Source of the DNA: JAGLTN01 sp023135255
GTDB taxonomy: Bacteria; Planctomycetota; Phycisphaerae; Sedimentisphaerales; Anaerobacaceae
Reading direction: 5' to 3'
NCBI GenBank assembly: GCA_030639495.1
Contig: DAOWCP010000119.1
Location: 1-5,542, forward strand
Length of the DNA stretch: 5,542 bases
Both the position numbers and the translations under genes were made by a program. Shown one piece after another: positions 1-5,542 of this stretch. The first letter of the stretch is position 1, and every line of letters starts with the position of its first letter. The notes under the pieces were generated by a model that had not been told where the DNA came from, searched no databases, and saw only the letters and a program-made list of their open reading frames with translations.

Positions 1-54
1 ACCCCCAACCTTCGGTTTTGGAGACCGACGCTCTGCCAATTGAGCTACTGGCCT
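1..54 (-). tRNA. tRNA-Trp (anticodon CCA), 3' part cut off by the window edge
   Basis: This decodes UGG tryptophan codons. Read on the minus strand, it begins at base 54 with acceptor strand AGGCCAG, then the two-base TA linker and the D-arm GCTC...GAGC. The anticodon stem TCGGT/ACCGA encloses the loop CTCCAAA with anticodon CCA (bases 21-19). The variable loop AGGTT follows, and the window ends after the first T-stem strand, so the rest of the T-arm, the 3' acceptor strand and any CCA are not visible. It lies 32 bases downstream of rpmG with no terminator between them, so it is probably cut out of the tuf-rpmG transcript. In many bacteria this tRNA sits just before secE-nusG; that neighbour would be outside the window. 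Confidence 0.95.
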
Positions 55-86
55 ATTTTCATATTCAACGACAGGACGGAGTATAA

Positions 87-257
87 TTATTTACGTCTTA
101 TTTTATGTGCTGTATGCTTTCTTTCATTCTTACAGTACTTATTAAGCTCAAACTTAGGAGTACCTTCAGCAACACTGACACTTGTACGATAATTCCTGCC
201 GGAACATTCCTTACACTCAAGCCAGACATATTCTCTTTTACTTTTCTTTTTAGCCAT
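87..257 (-). CDS. rpmG: 50S ribosomal protein L33
   Basis: This is a 56-residue basic protein of the large ribosomal subunit, located near the E site. It begins MAKKKSKREYVW and ends HTAHKIRRK, and its length is normal for L33. The L33 hallmarks are visible: a CKEC knuckle (C15, C18), the NYRTS segment (22-26), and the LNKYC...RKHTAH block (38-51). The reading frame is open upstream to base 344, but those 29 codons look nothing like L33 and run through an intergenic hairpin, so the ATG at 257-255 is taken as the start. Its ribosome-binding site is weak: GGGA about 10 bases before the ATG, with GAGG a little further up inside a small GCCT-GCG-AGGC hairpin (281-271). The zinc site is odd: the second CxxC pair reads C42-K-N-E45, so only three of the four classical cysteines remain. 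It lies between tuf and tRNA-Trp and is probably co-transcribed with both. Confidence 0.95.
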   Translation of the reverse strand: MAKKKSKREYVWLECKECSGRNYRTSVSVAEGTPKFELNKYCKNERKHTAHKIRRK

Positions 258-295
258 ATAAAATGTTCCCGCCTCGCAGGCACACAAACATAAAT

Positions 296-351
296 ATTTA
301 CAAAGCAGGATGGGCGACCTTGATCGCTGGACATCCCGCATCATTTACAAA
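296..351 (-). repeat. Hairpin of about 35 bases framed by 9-bp direct repeats, between tuf and rpmG
   Basis: ATTTACAAA occurs at 296-304 and again, identically, at 343-351. Between them lies an imperfect inverted repeat: GCAGGATG (305-312) against CATCCCGC (332-339), with an inner stem GCGA (315-318)/TCGC (324-327) and a six-base loop. In minus-strand RNA the outer stem is a full 8 bp, because the one imperfect position is a G-U wobble; in plus-strand RNA that position is an A-C mismatch. No U-run follows, so it is not a standard intrinsic terminator. It could be a small palindromic mobile or REP-like unit with its target duplication, or a processing or attenuation structure in the tuf-rpmG transcript. 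The sequence alone does not decide between these. Confidence 0.6.
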
Positions 352-385
352 AACCGGTAAATAACTATTTCATCTTTAAAACAAA

Positions 386-1600
386 CTACTCAAGAATCTT
401 AGTTACAACACCAGCACCAACGGTCCTGCCCCCTTCGCGAATAGCAAAACGAAGCCCGTCTTCCATTGCGATCGGGTTAATGATCTCAACCTGCATCGTA
501 ATGTTGTCACCGGGCAGACACATCTCAGCCTTTTTGCCGTCAGCATCAAACAAATCCTGAACTTCACCAGTAACGTCAGTTGTCCTGAAGAAAAACTGTG
601 GTTTGTAGTTAGCGAAGAATGGTGTATGACGACCACCCTCTTCTTTAGTCAGAACATAAACTTCGCCATGGAACTTGGTATGAGGTGTAATTGAACCAGG
701 CTTGGCAACAACCTGACCACGCACAAGATCTTTCTTTTCAACACCGCGAAGCAGAAGACCAACATTGTCGCCCGCCTGACCATCGTTCAGCGTCTTATTA
801 AACATCTCAACGCCTGTACAGACTGTCTTGCGAATCTCTTTTGAAAGACCAACGATCTCAACTTCGTCACCAGTATGAACAGCACCACGTTCAATTCTAC
901 CGGTACCTACTGTACCACGACCCTTAATACTGAAAACGTCTTCAACCGGCATAAGGAATGCCATGTCTACTTTACGCTCTGGTATCGGGATATATTCATC
1001 AACAGCTTTCATCAGCTCATCAACGCACTTGCATGCCTCGTCATCTTTACCTTCACTCTCAAGTGCTGCCAAAGCTGAACCCATAATGACCGGAATGTCA
1101 TCGCCTGGGAAATCATACTTGCTCAAAAGCTCTCTGATCTCGAGTTCAACGAGTTCGATCAATTCAGGATCGTCGACCTGGTCAACTTTATTCATAAAAA
1201 CAACAATCTTAGGAACGTTCACCTGACGAGCAAGAAGGATGTGCTCACGAGTTTGAGGCATCGGACCATCGCTTGCTGCAACTACCAGTACAGCACCATC
1301 CATCTGCGCAGCACCGGTAATCATGTTCTTAACATAGTCTGCATGACCTGGACAGTCTACATGTGCGTAGTGACGATTTTCTGTCTCATACTCAATATGT
1401 GCAGTGTTAATAGTAATGCCACGTTCTTTTTCTTCCGGAGCGCTGTCGATTTCGTCAAACTTCTTGATATTACCGCCACCGGCAAGCTGTGCCAATCGCA
1501 TTGTTATAGCTGCCGTCAATGTGGTTTTTCCGTGGTCAATATGACCGATAGTACCAATGTTGACATGCGGTTTCGTACGCTCAAATACTTCCTTAGCCAT
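386..1600 (-). CDS. tuf: Elongation factor Tu
   Basis: This cytoplasmic GTPase delivers aminoacyl-tRNA to the ribosomal A site. It has 404 residues against 394 in E. coli. All GTP-binding motifs are intact: G1 GHIDHGKT (19-26), switch I RGITI (60-64), DCPGH (82-86, with catalytic His86), NKVD (137-140) and SAL (175-177). Domain 1 spans about 1-208, domain 2 about 216-308 and domain 3 about 310-404; GGRHTPFF (322-329) and REGGRTVGAG (388-397) mark domain 3. Compared with E. coli from memory, the extra residues lie mainly after SAL (about 3) and in the domain 3 loop before PGDN (about 5, the LFDADGKK stretch at 350-357). Val21 of the P-loop region is Ile here. The start is secured by the N-terminal alignment and a strong GGAGG (1615-1611) ten bases before the ATG. 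The gene lies 121 bases downstream of tRNA-Thr and 128 bases upstream of rpmG, in a shared operon. Confidence 0.99.
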   Translation of the reverse strand: MAKEVFERTKPHVNIGTIGHIDHGKTTLTAAITMRLAQLAGGGNIKKFDEIDSAPEEKERGITINTAHIEYETENRHYAHVDCPGHADYVKNMITGAAQMDGAVLVVAASDGPMPQTREHILLARQVNVPKIVVFMNKVDQVDDPELIELVELEIRELLSKYDFPGDDIPVIMGSALAALESEGKDDEACKCVDELMKAVDEYIPIPERKVDMAFLMPVEDVFSIKGRGTVGTGRIERGAVHTGDEVEIVGLSKEIRKTVCTGVEMFNKTLNDGQAGDNVGLLLRGVEKKDLVRGQVVAKPGSITPHTKFHGEVYVLTKEEGGRHTPFFANYKPQFFFRTTDVTGEVQDLFDADGKKAEMCLPGDNITMQVEIINPIAMEDGLRFAIREGGRTVGAGVVTKILE

Positions 1601-1625
1601 TGTTATCGAACCTCCAATATGCCGT

Positions 1626-1650
1626 GTTAGCGGTTAATTTCCTTACTAAC
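1626..1650 (-). other. Leader hairpin just upstream of the tuf ribosome-binding site
   Basis: On the minus strand GTTAGT (1650-1645) can pair with GCTAAC (1631-1626), giving five Watson-Crick pairs and one wobble. A small GG/CC pairing is possible inside the loop. The structure ends about ten bases before the GGAGG of tuf, so it could influence ribosome access to the leader. The stem is AU-rich and modest, and it may be incidental. Confidence 0.35.
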
Positions 1651-1686
1651 TATTAATAATTTTTTTCAACGTCTATTTTTATATCA

Positions 1687-1707
1687 AGGCTGACACAATA
1701 TCAGCCT
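1687..1707 (-). other. Strong hairpin in the spacer between tRNA-Thr and tuf
   Basis: Bases 1687-1693 (AGGCTGA) and 1701-1707 (TCAGCCT) are perfect inverted repeats. In minus-strand RNA an extra U-G wobble closes an 8-bp stem over a five-base loop. It begins 14 bases after the tRNA 3' end. What follows is TTGATATAAAAA, not a U-run, so it is not a standard intrinsic terminator. Likely roles are a processing or stability element that separates the tRNA from the tuf mRNA and protects the new 5' end; this is inferred from its position. Confidence 0.55.
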
Positions 1708-1721
1708 GACTATTTCTCTTC

Positions 1722-1793
<72 letters not shown>

Positions 1794-1869
1794 GACAAAA
1801 ATATCAACAAGCCCACCCTGCAACTTTTGCTGCCGAGCAGGCGAATCAACAAAAATTCATCTAACTTTC

Positions 1870-1899
1870 TTTATAACCAGCCTTTGGTCTTGCTTTCCA
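1870..1899 (-). promoter_or_regulatory. Candidate promoter P1 of the tRNA-Thr-tuf-rpmG operon
   Basis: On the minus strand a -35-like TGGAAA (1899-1894, 4 of 6 to consensus) and a -10-like TATAAA (1875-1870, 5 of 6) are separated by 18 bases. The transcript would start near 1863, about 70 bases before the tRNA 5' end. The assignment rests on consensus matching only. Confidence 0.4.
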
Positions 1900-1960
1900 C
1901 GATTAAAAACCTGACCCAAGTGTCAAAAACCCGTTCTTCAGCTCATAATGTGAATTGCGT

Positions 1961-1988
1961 ATTCTATATACTTAAATCAAAAGTGCAA
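1961..1988 (-). promoter_or_regulatory. Candidate promoter P2, directly downstream of phased A-tracts
   Basis: On the minus strand TTGCAC (1988-1983, 3 of 6) lies 16 bases before TAGAAT (1966-1961, 5 of 6). The -35 box is poor, but the AT-rich phased tracts begin only five bases upstream, where an UP element or bent DNA would help polymerase binding. It would give a leader of roughly 160 bases before tRNA-Thr. Confidence 0.35.
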
Positions 1989-1992
1989 ACAT

Positions 1993-2030
1993 AAAAAACT
2001 TAAAAAAATACAAAAAAAACAAATTTTTTT
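1993..2030. other. Phased A-tracts (predicted curved DNA)
   Basis: The plus strand carries A6 (1993-1998), A7 (2002-2008), A8 (2012-2019) and A3T7 (2021-2030). Successive tracts begin 9, 10 and 9 bases apart, close to one helical turn, which is the classical arrangement for intrinsic DNA bending. It lies upstream of the candidate promoters of the tRNA-tuf operon. Confidence 0.65.
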
Positions 2031-2142
2031 GATTTTTGGACAATTTTCAGCTAATCGGGCAGTGAAATCTGCTCAATCAACACAAAATTAAGGCCGTAGA
2101 GCTGATTTTAACGATAAATGCTGTGATAATTAACAGTTGGGA

Positions 2143-4344
2143 TTATTTTTCCGTAGCCTTAGCATTTTCTGGTGGTTTTGACCATTCCTCAAGCTGCTGT
2201 TTCCACAAAGCTCTGACAGCATCTTCGGGAAGTTTGATCTGTTTCAGTGCATCCAAAAGGGCATTATTCGTATCAATATAGGATGCGTTTTTAAAACTCG
2301 CATCAAGCATCATAATTGTGTTGCTCTCCGGAGGCAAGTCCTGCTCAAGCAGCATCTTAGCGATTATATCGCTGACAGCTTTAACATCGTTGCCTTTTAA
2401 GTACAGAGCAAGTACTTTCTCCGTAAGGGTCTGTTTTTGGTCAACAGCAGCACTGTCACGCAACAGTTCAATATAATTAGCTGCCTGGGCAAAATTGCCC
2501 GACTTTTCATAAATATCAGCCAATAAAGGTCTGACCTTAGCAAGAACAGCTGTCTTTTTCTCAGCTTCAGCCTTTGCTTCTGCTATATCGAGGAATGATA
2601 ATTTCTGCTCGTCCGCAAGATTTAGCTCTTCTGATACGCATATTATATCCACCCATTTGTCTAAAACATCAGTTTCAGAGCCTTTAAAAATCTTCAGCAT
2701 TGCCTGCCAGGATATATCACTATGTGTTTTAGCCGTTATCTTTTCTGCAAGCCAGTCAAGGTCATCGATACTTCCCACCTCGTTAGCTAATTTAATAATG
2801 CTCTGAACAACTCTCGTACTACTGTCATTAATATAGTCTTTGCGCAGTATTTTCAGAGCTTCTGCCCTGTCGATATAAGTCAACCCATCGACAGCAGTTT
2901 CCCGCACAATGTCAGCTTCGCTGTGAAGCGATTCCTCGAACAAAGGCCTATACAACAAGATCGCCTGCCTCTTATAAATACTCTGTGCACATATACCACC
3001 CATTGCTGCCAGCAATTCACTTTTGAGCTGATCATTGTCTGCAAGTTTAAACCTCTCAGTCAGCATATCAAGATAGCTGTCAACCTTTGCTTTCGGCAAA
3101 CCATCCTGCTCAAGCAGTTTTTCTATCACTTCAGCGCCACGCTGGGCTTTAGCAGGATCAGCGTCTTGAAGATATTCACCTGCCAGGTCAAGGGTTTCGA
3201 TCTTTATTTCAGGCGATATTTTCGTCGGCGAATTAGGTAAAAATGCATAGTAACAGGCCCCGCCCAAAGCGATAAAAAGCTCCATCTTCACTTGTGCATC
3301 TTTTTCAACTCTAACCTGAGCTAAAAGCTTCTCAGCAGAATTAAGCTCATTCATAATGGACAGCAAATTGGCGGTTTTAAGCCTTACACCGCTGTCCGGG
3401 TCAGAAATCAACTCAATCAGTATCGTACCAAGATCAGCCGGCAGATTCGGGTTTGTACCCTTTCGCCACAGTGCAACCTTTTCCAGAGCCCATAGCCTTA
3501 ATTCCACTTCAGGGCTTTTAAGATTTAACGCCAGGTAACTGCCCCTTTCAGCATCGTCAGCTATCGAGTCGTAAACTTGGTCAAATGCCTCAAGAGCTTG
3601 TTTTTTCCAGTATACATTTTCTTTCGCAAGCTCCTGCATTGTCTCCTGCTGTCTTGTAAGCCAGTCGCTCAGGAACTCATCTTTGCCTTTTCTGCTCAAT
3701 TCCCGCATATTCCGCTGTCTGCTTTTTGCGTCCTTTCCAACGGGGATTCCTATAGACTTCAAAGCCTTTTCCGCTGCTGATGCAACCTGAGCATCTTTAT
3801 CTTCAAGCAGTTCCATAAGCTTTAATATAGCTTTTTTGTCAGGCCTGCGCTTCAAAGCTGTAATGATATTTACCCTTGCTTTTGCATCACTTGTCGTATC
3901 AGAGACCATCTTTTCAATATATCTGGAAACCTGGTTATAGCTGAAGAGCAAAGAAGCATCGGCAATTAGATTTAAGTCTTCAGCTTCAGACTCAGCCAGT
4001 AGATTCAACACCGGTTCAATAAAATCATCCTTATCTTTTATTGGCTTTTGATCGATCCGGGCTTGTATCAGCGCTTTGCAAATTGCCTGGCAGGCAACTG
4101 TGTTGCTTTTATTATTTAAAATATCAAGAAGTATTTTTCTCGCCTCGGGGTCGCCCTCTTCCATGATCAAAACCGCCGCATCGAAAGAGCCGCCCAGCAA
4201 TGCTTGCTTATTTAATTTAAGCTGTTTATCTATCTGGTTCTCGACAGATGCTTCGTTAGCAGTGCCCTGCTCCTGTGCAAACACACAAACACCACAAGCC
4301 ACTACTGTAATGATAACCAAATATGTCAGCTTCCTTAGAACCAT
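2143..4344 (-). CDS. Exported HEAT/TPR-like repeat protein of unknown function
   Basis: This is a 733-residue all-helical repeat protein. It opens with a signal sequence: MVLRK, a hydrophobic core (about 6-22) and a plausible signal peptidase I site after V-F-A23. The core also contains VVAC (14-17), which fits a lipobox, so it may instead be a lipoprotein. HEAT-like helix pairs are clearest at about 170-199 (LEDKDAQVASAAEKALKSIG), 303-332 (ISDPDSGVRLKTANLL), 336-362, 463-491 and 497-524. A charged helical stretch with coiled-coil character lies at about 204-252. The C-terminal 597-665 looks TPR-like (YEKSGNFAQAANYIELL). No catalytic motif is visible. Such solenoids usually bind proteins, here presumably outside the cytoplasm. 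The frame is open to a GTG at 4374 (743 residues), but that GTG has no ribosome-binding site and lies close to the predicted transcript start. The ATG at 4344 has AAAGG ten bases upstream and gives a clean signal peptide. It looks like its own transcription unit. Confidence 0.85.
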   Translation of the reverse strand: MVLRKLTYLVIITVVACGVCVFAQEQGTANEASVENQIDKQLKLNKQALLGGSFDAAVLIMEEGDPEARKILLDILNNKSNTVACQAICKALIQARIDQKPIKDKDDFIEPVLNLLAESEAEDLNLIADASLLFSYNQVSRYIEKMVSDTTSDAKARVNIITALKRRPDKKAILKLMELLEDKDAQVASAAEKALKSIGIPVGKDAKSRQRNMRELSRKGKDEFLSDWLTRQQETMQELAKENVYWKKQALEAFDQVYDSIADDAERGSYLALNLKSPEVELRLWALEKVALWRKGTNPNLPADLGTILIELISDPDSGVRLKTANLLSIMNELNSAEKLLAQVRVEKDAQVKMELFIALGGACYYAFLPNSPTKISPEIKIETLDLAGEYLQDADPAKAQRGAEVIEKLLEQDGLPKAKVDSYLDMLTERFKLADNDQLKSELLAAMGGICAQSIYKRQAILLYRPLFEESLHSEADIVRETAVDGLTYIDRAEALKILRKDYINDSSTRVVQSIIKLANEVGSIDDLDWLAEKITAKTHSDISWQAMLKIFKGSETDVLDKWVDIICVSEELNLADEQKLSFLDIAEAKAEAEKKTAVLAKVRPLLADIYEKSGNFAQAANYIELLRDSAAVDQKQTLTEKVLALYLKGNDVKAVSDIIAKMLLEQDLPPESNTIMMLDASFKNASYIDTNNALLDALKQIKLPEDAVRALWKQQLEEWSKPPENAKATEK

Positions 4345-4391
4345 AAAAACGACGCCTTTACTGAATATACGCACAAAAACTTGTTATCGTC

Positions 4392-4421
4392 ATAATAATC
4401 TGAAAACTATATTTTAGTCAA
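4392..4421 (-). promoter_or_regulatory. Promoter of the HEAT-repeat protein gene
   Basis: On the minus strand TTGACT (4421-4416, 5 of 6) and TATTAT (4397-4392, 5 of 6) are separated by 18 bases. The transcript would start near 4385, leaving a leader of about 40 bases before the ATG at 4344. A (TCAA)3 tandem (4418-4429) overlaps the -35 box and offers TTGATT alternatives at 4-base steps. It is the best consensus match in the window. Confidence 0.6.
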
Positions 4422-4496
4422 TCAATCAATGTGCATTTTTAGATAATATAGTAGATTTTCAGCAAAAAAAAATAAACGTCTGCGTAAACAGCTCTG

Positions 4497-5435
4497 TCAT
4501 GGGCGCGGATGAAATTGCTTGTGGATAGATTTCAACCTGTCCTGGTCGACGTGAGTATATATTTGTGTAGTAGCGATGTCTACATGCCCCAACATTTCCT
4601 GAACGCTTCGCAAATCTGCCCCGCCCGATAACAAATGTGTTGCAAAGCAGTGTCTTAGTGTATGGGCGCTCAGTTTTTTACCCAGGCCCGCCCGCCCGGC
4701 ATACTTTTTTACCAAACGCCATATCTCTATTCTCCCTAAAGGCCTGGCCGTACGGGAAAGCAACAACCAGTCTTCGCTGTAGTCTTTAGCAAGCTTAGGT
4801 CTTAACAGACTCAGATAATCCCGCACCGCTGCAATCGCTGCTTTACCAACAGGAACGATGCGCTCCTTACTTCCCTTGCCGAAACAGCGAAGGTAGCCGA
4901 TATCAAGATTGATGTCCTTTACTTTCAGATTGGCCAGCTCACTGGCACGAATACCCGTTGCGTACAGCAACTCAAGCAAAGCTTTGTCCCGGTAGTAGTA
5001 ACGCTCTTTCGGATCGACCGCTTCTATCAGCTTCATAACCTGACTGCTGCTGCAAACCATCGGCAGCCTTTGCCAGATCTTCGGACTCTCAAGGATCGAG
5101 GTAAAATCATCTTCAGATTTACCGACAAGCTTGCAATAGCGAAGAAACATCCTGATAGCTGCAAGTGCCCTTTTGACTGTCGTCTCTGCTTTTTCCTGCT
5201 TAGATAGCAGGGTTACATACCTTTGTATTAAAACAGCATCTACCTGTCGCAGGGTCTTAATTTTTTTACTAAGGCCATATTCCAGGAACCCGCGCATATC
5301 CCGACCATAAGCCAGAACCGTATTATCCGCCAGCCCCGCTTCAATGGTAAGATAATTGAGAAAATCCCGGACATCACTACCTATGGGCAACCCACCGAGC
5401 TTTTCCGCCAAAATCTTCTTCTGTACCGCTAACAT
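4497..5435 (-). CDS. xerD: Tyrosine site-specific recombinase, XerD type
   Basis: This enzyme is expected to resolve chromosome dimers at dif, together with XerC, by strand exchange through a 3'-phosphotyrosine intermediate. It has 312 residues (E. coli XerD 298). An N-terminal core-binding SAM-like domain spans about 20-104 and the catalytic domain about 124-305. All six active-site residues are present: R163 (ATGIRASEL), K187 (GKGSKER), H258 and R261 (SAHTLRH), H284 (LGHVDI) and nucleophile Y293 (IYTHV). The C-terminus HKQFHPRP resembles the XerD ending more than XerC. The ATG at 5435 has GAGAG six bases upstream. The next gene downstream is 152 bases away and has its own promoter, so xerD is probably not in an operon with it. 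No neighbouring phage or integron genes are seen, which favours a housekeeping Xer over an integrase. XerC or another chromosomal Xer is the alternative. Confidence 0.9.
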   Translation of the reverse strand: MLAVQKKILAEKLGGLPIGSDVRDFLNYLTIEAGLADNTVLAYGRDMRGFLEYGLSKKIKTLRQVDAVLIQRYVTLLSKQEKAETTVKRALAAIRMFLRYCKLVGKSEDDFTSILESPKIWQRLPMVCSSSQVMKLIEAVDPKERYYYRDKALLELLYATGIRASELANLKVKDINLDIGYLRCFGKGSKERIVPVGKAAIAAVRDYLSLLRPKLAKDYSEDWLLLSRTARPLGRIEIWRLVKKYAGRAGLGKKLSAHTLRHCFATHLLSGGADLRSVQEMLGHVDIATTQIYTHVDQDRLKSIHKQFHPRP

Positions 5436-5457
5436 CGCATACTCTCAAAAAACATAC

Positions 5458-5467
5458 CTTATATATA
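5458..5467 (-). promoter_or_regulatory. Possible -10 element upstream of xerD
   Basis: The minus strand reads TATATATAAG here, containing TATATA and TATAAG, each close to the -10 consensus. Transcription would start near 5451 and leave a leader of only about 15 bases before the ATG at 5435. No good -35 hexamer is found at 16-18 bases, so the call is weak. The rest of the right end (5468-5542) shows no gene. Confidence 0.3.
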
Positions 5468-5542
5468 GTGATCCCAATTAAATTTTTCGCTTTATCCGCG
5501 GCTAAATAACTTAAAAATAACAAGTTCCAGCTTCTTTCGCGG

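Larger units (their letters stand above)
1794..2142. other. 349-base AT-rich spacer with no gene: promoter region of the tRNA-Thr-tuf operon
   Basis: No convincing reading frame or RNA gene lies here. It contains two candidate minus-strand promoters (1870-1899 and 1961-1988), a run of phased A-tracts (1993-2030), and a lone perfect -35-like TTGACA (1926-1921) without a matching -10. The future tRNA leader has a small hairpin (GCAGC-AAAA-GTTGC, 1833-1820), and an 8-base direct repeat ATCAACAA occurs at 1803-1810 and 1845-1852. The right part (about 2041-2142) is the 3' flank of the HEAT-repeat gene. It has only weak inverted repeats, such as GAGCAG/CTGCCC at 2073-2056, and I see no clear intrinsic terminator. 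Confidence 0.6.

Noticed and set aside
258..344. 29-codon in-frame N-terminal extension of rpmG
   Set aside because: It reads through the intergenic hairpin and does not resemble L33. The protein aligns from the MAKKKSK start.
1241..1630. 129-residue plus-strand open frame opposite the 5' half of tuf
   Set aside because: It lies antisense to a perfectly conserved EF-Tu gene, and its translation is low-complexity with no family resemblance. Long antisense frames are common opposite tuf. The other plus-strand frames inside tuf and the HEAT gene are rejected for the same reason.
1640..1686. Separate tuf promoter between tRNA-Thr and tuf
   Set aside because: TTGATA is a fair -35 match, but at 17 bases only AAAAAT is found as a -10. 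The AT-rich spacer makes such matches cheap.
1954..1977. Possible dif-like site (GCGTATTC, TATATA spacer, CTTAAAT), suggested by the nearby xerD
   Set aside because: The XerC-like arm and spacer partly match the E. coli dif sequence, but the XerD arm fits only if about four bases are deleted. It overlaps an AT-rich promoter candidate, so chance is the likelier explanation.
2120..2137. Hairpin CTGT/ACAG just after the HEAT-gene stop as a terminator
   Set aside because: Only four pairs with an eight-base AT loop and no U-run directly after it.
4464..4490. Intrinsic terminator after xerD
   Set aside because: There is a run of nine T on the minus strand (4472-4464) about 25 bases after the stop, but only 3-4 bp stems precede it. 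It may stop transcription weakly but does not meet the usual pattern.
4497..5435. Integrase of a mobile element or integron
   Set aside because: No excisionase, attachment repeats, gene cassettes or phage genes lie nearby. Length and C-terminal sequence fit a chromosomal XerD.

Overview
The window is 5.5 kb of AT-leaning bacterial chromosome with every gene on the minus strand, so in order of transcription it reads from right to left. The best guess at the source is a planctomycete-type bacterium, possibly of the Phycisphaerae side of the phylum. The signs are an EF-Tu with GHIDHGKT in place of the usual GHVDHGKT and a C-terminus of VTKILE, plus a large exported HEAT-repeat protein of unknown role. 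This is inference from protein character, not a database result.

Layout in transcription order: a tyrosine recombinase of the XerD type (5435-4497) with a short leader; a gene for a secreted or membrane-anchored HEAT/TPR-like repeat protein (4344-2143) with its own good promoter; a 349-base AT-rich spacer (2142-1794) holding phased A-tracts and two candidate promoters; then tRNA-Thr(GGT) (1793-1722), tuf (1600-386), rpmG (257-87) and the 5' two-thirds of tRNA-Trp(CCA) (54-1, running off the left edge).

The left half is a translation operon. The order tRNA-Thr(GGT)-tuf is the same as thrT-tufB in Escherichia coli, and tuf-rpmG-tRNA-Trp is normally followed by secE-nusG and the rplKAJL-rpoBC genes, which are therefore expected just beyond the left edge. 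The tRNAs, EF-Tu and ribosomal protein L33 would be co-transcribed. The spacers of this operon hold clear RNA hairpins: two between tRNA-Thr and tuf, and one between tuf and rpmG. The last is framed by a perfect 9-base direct repeat.

Most of the window is ordinary housekeeping sequence. I see no CRISPR array, transposase, toxin-antitoxin pair or defence cassette. The least explained parts are the 56-base hairpin/direct-repeat unit at 296-351, the curved-DNA signal at 1993-2030, and the HEAT-repeat protein, whose function cannot be read from its sequence.
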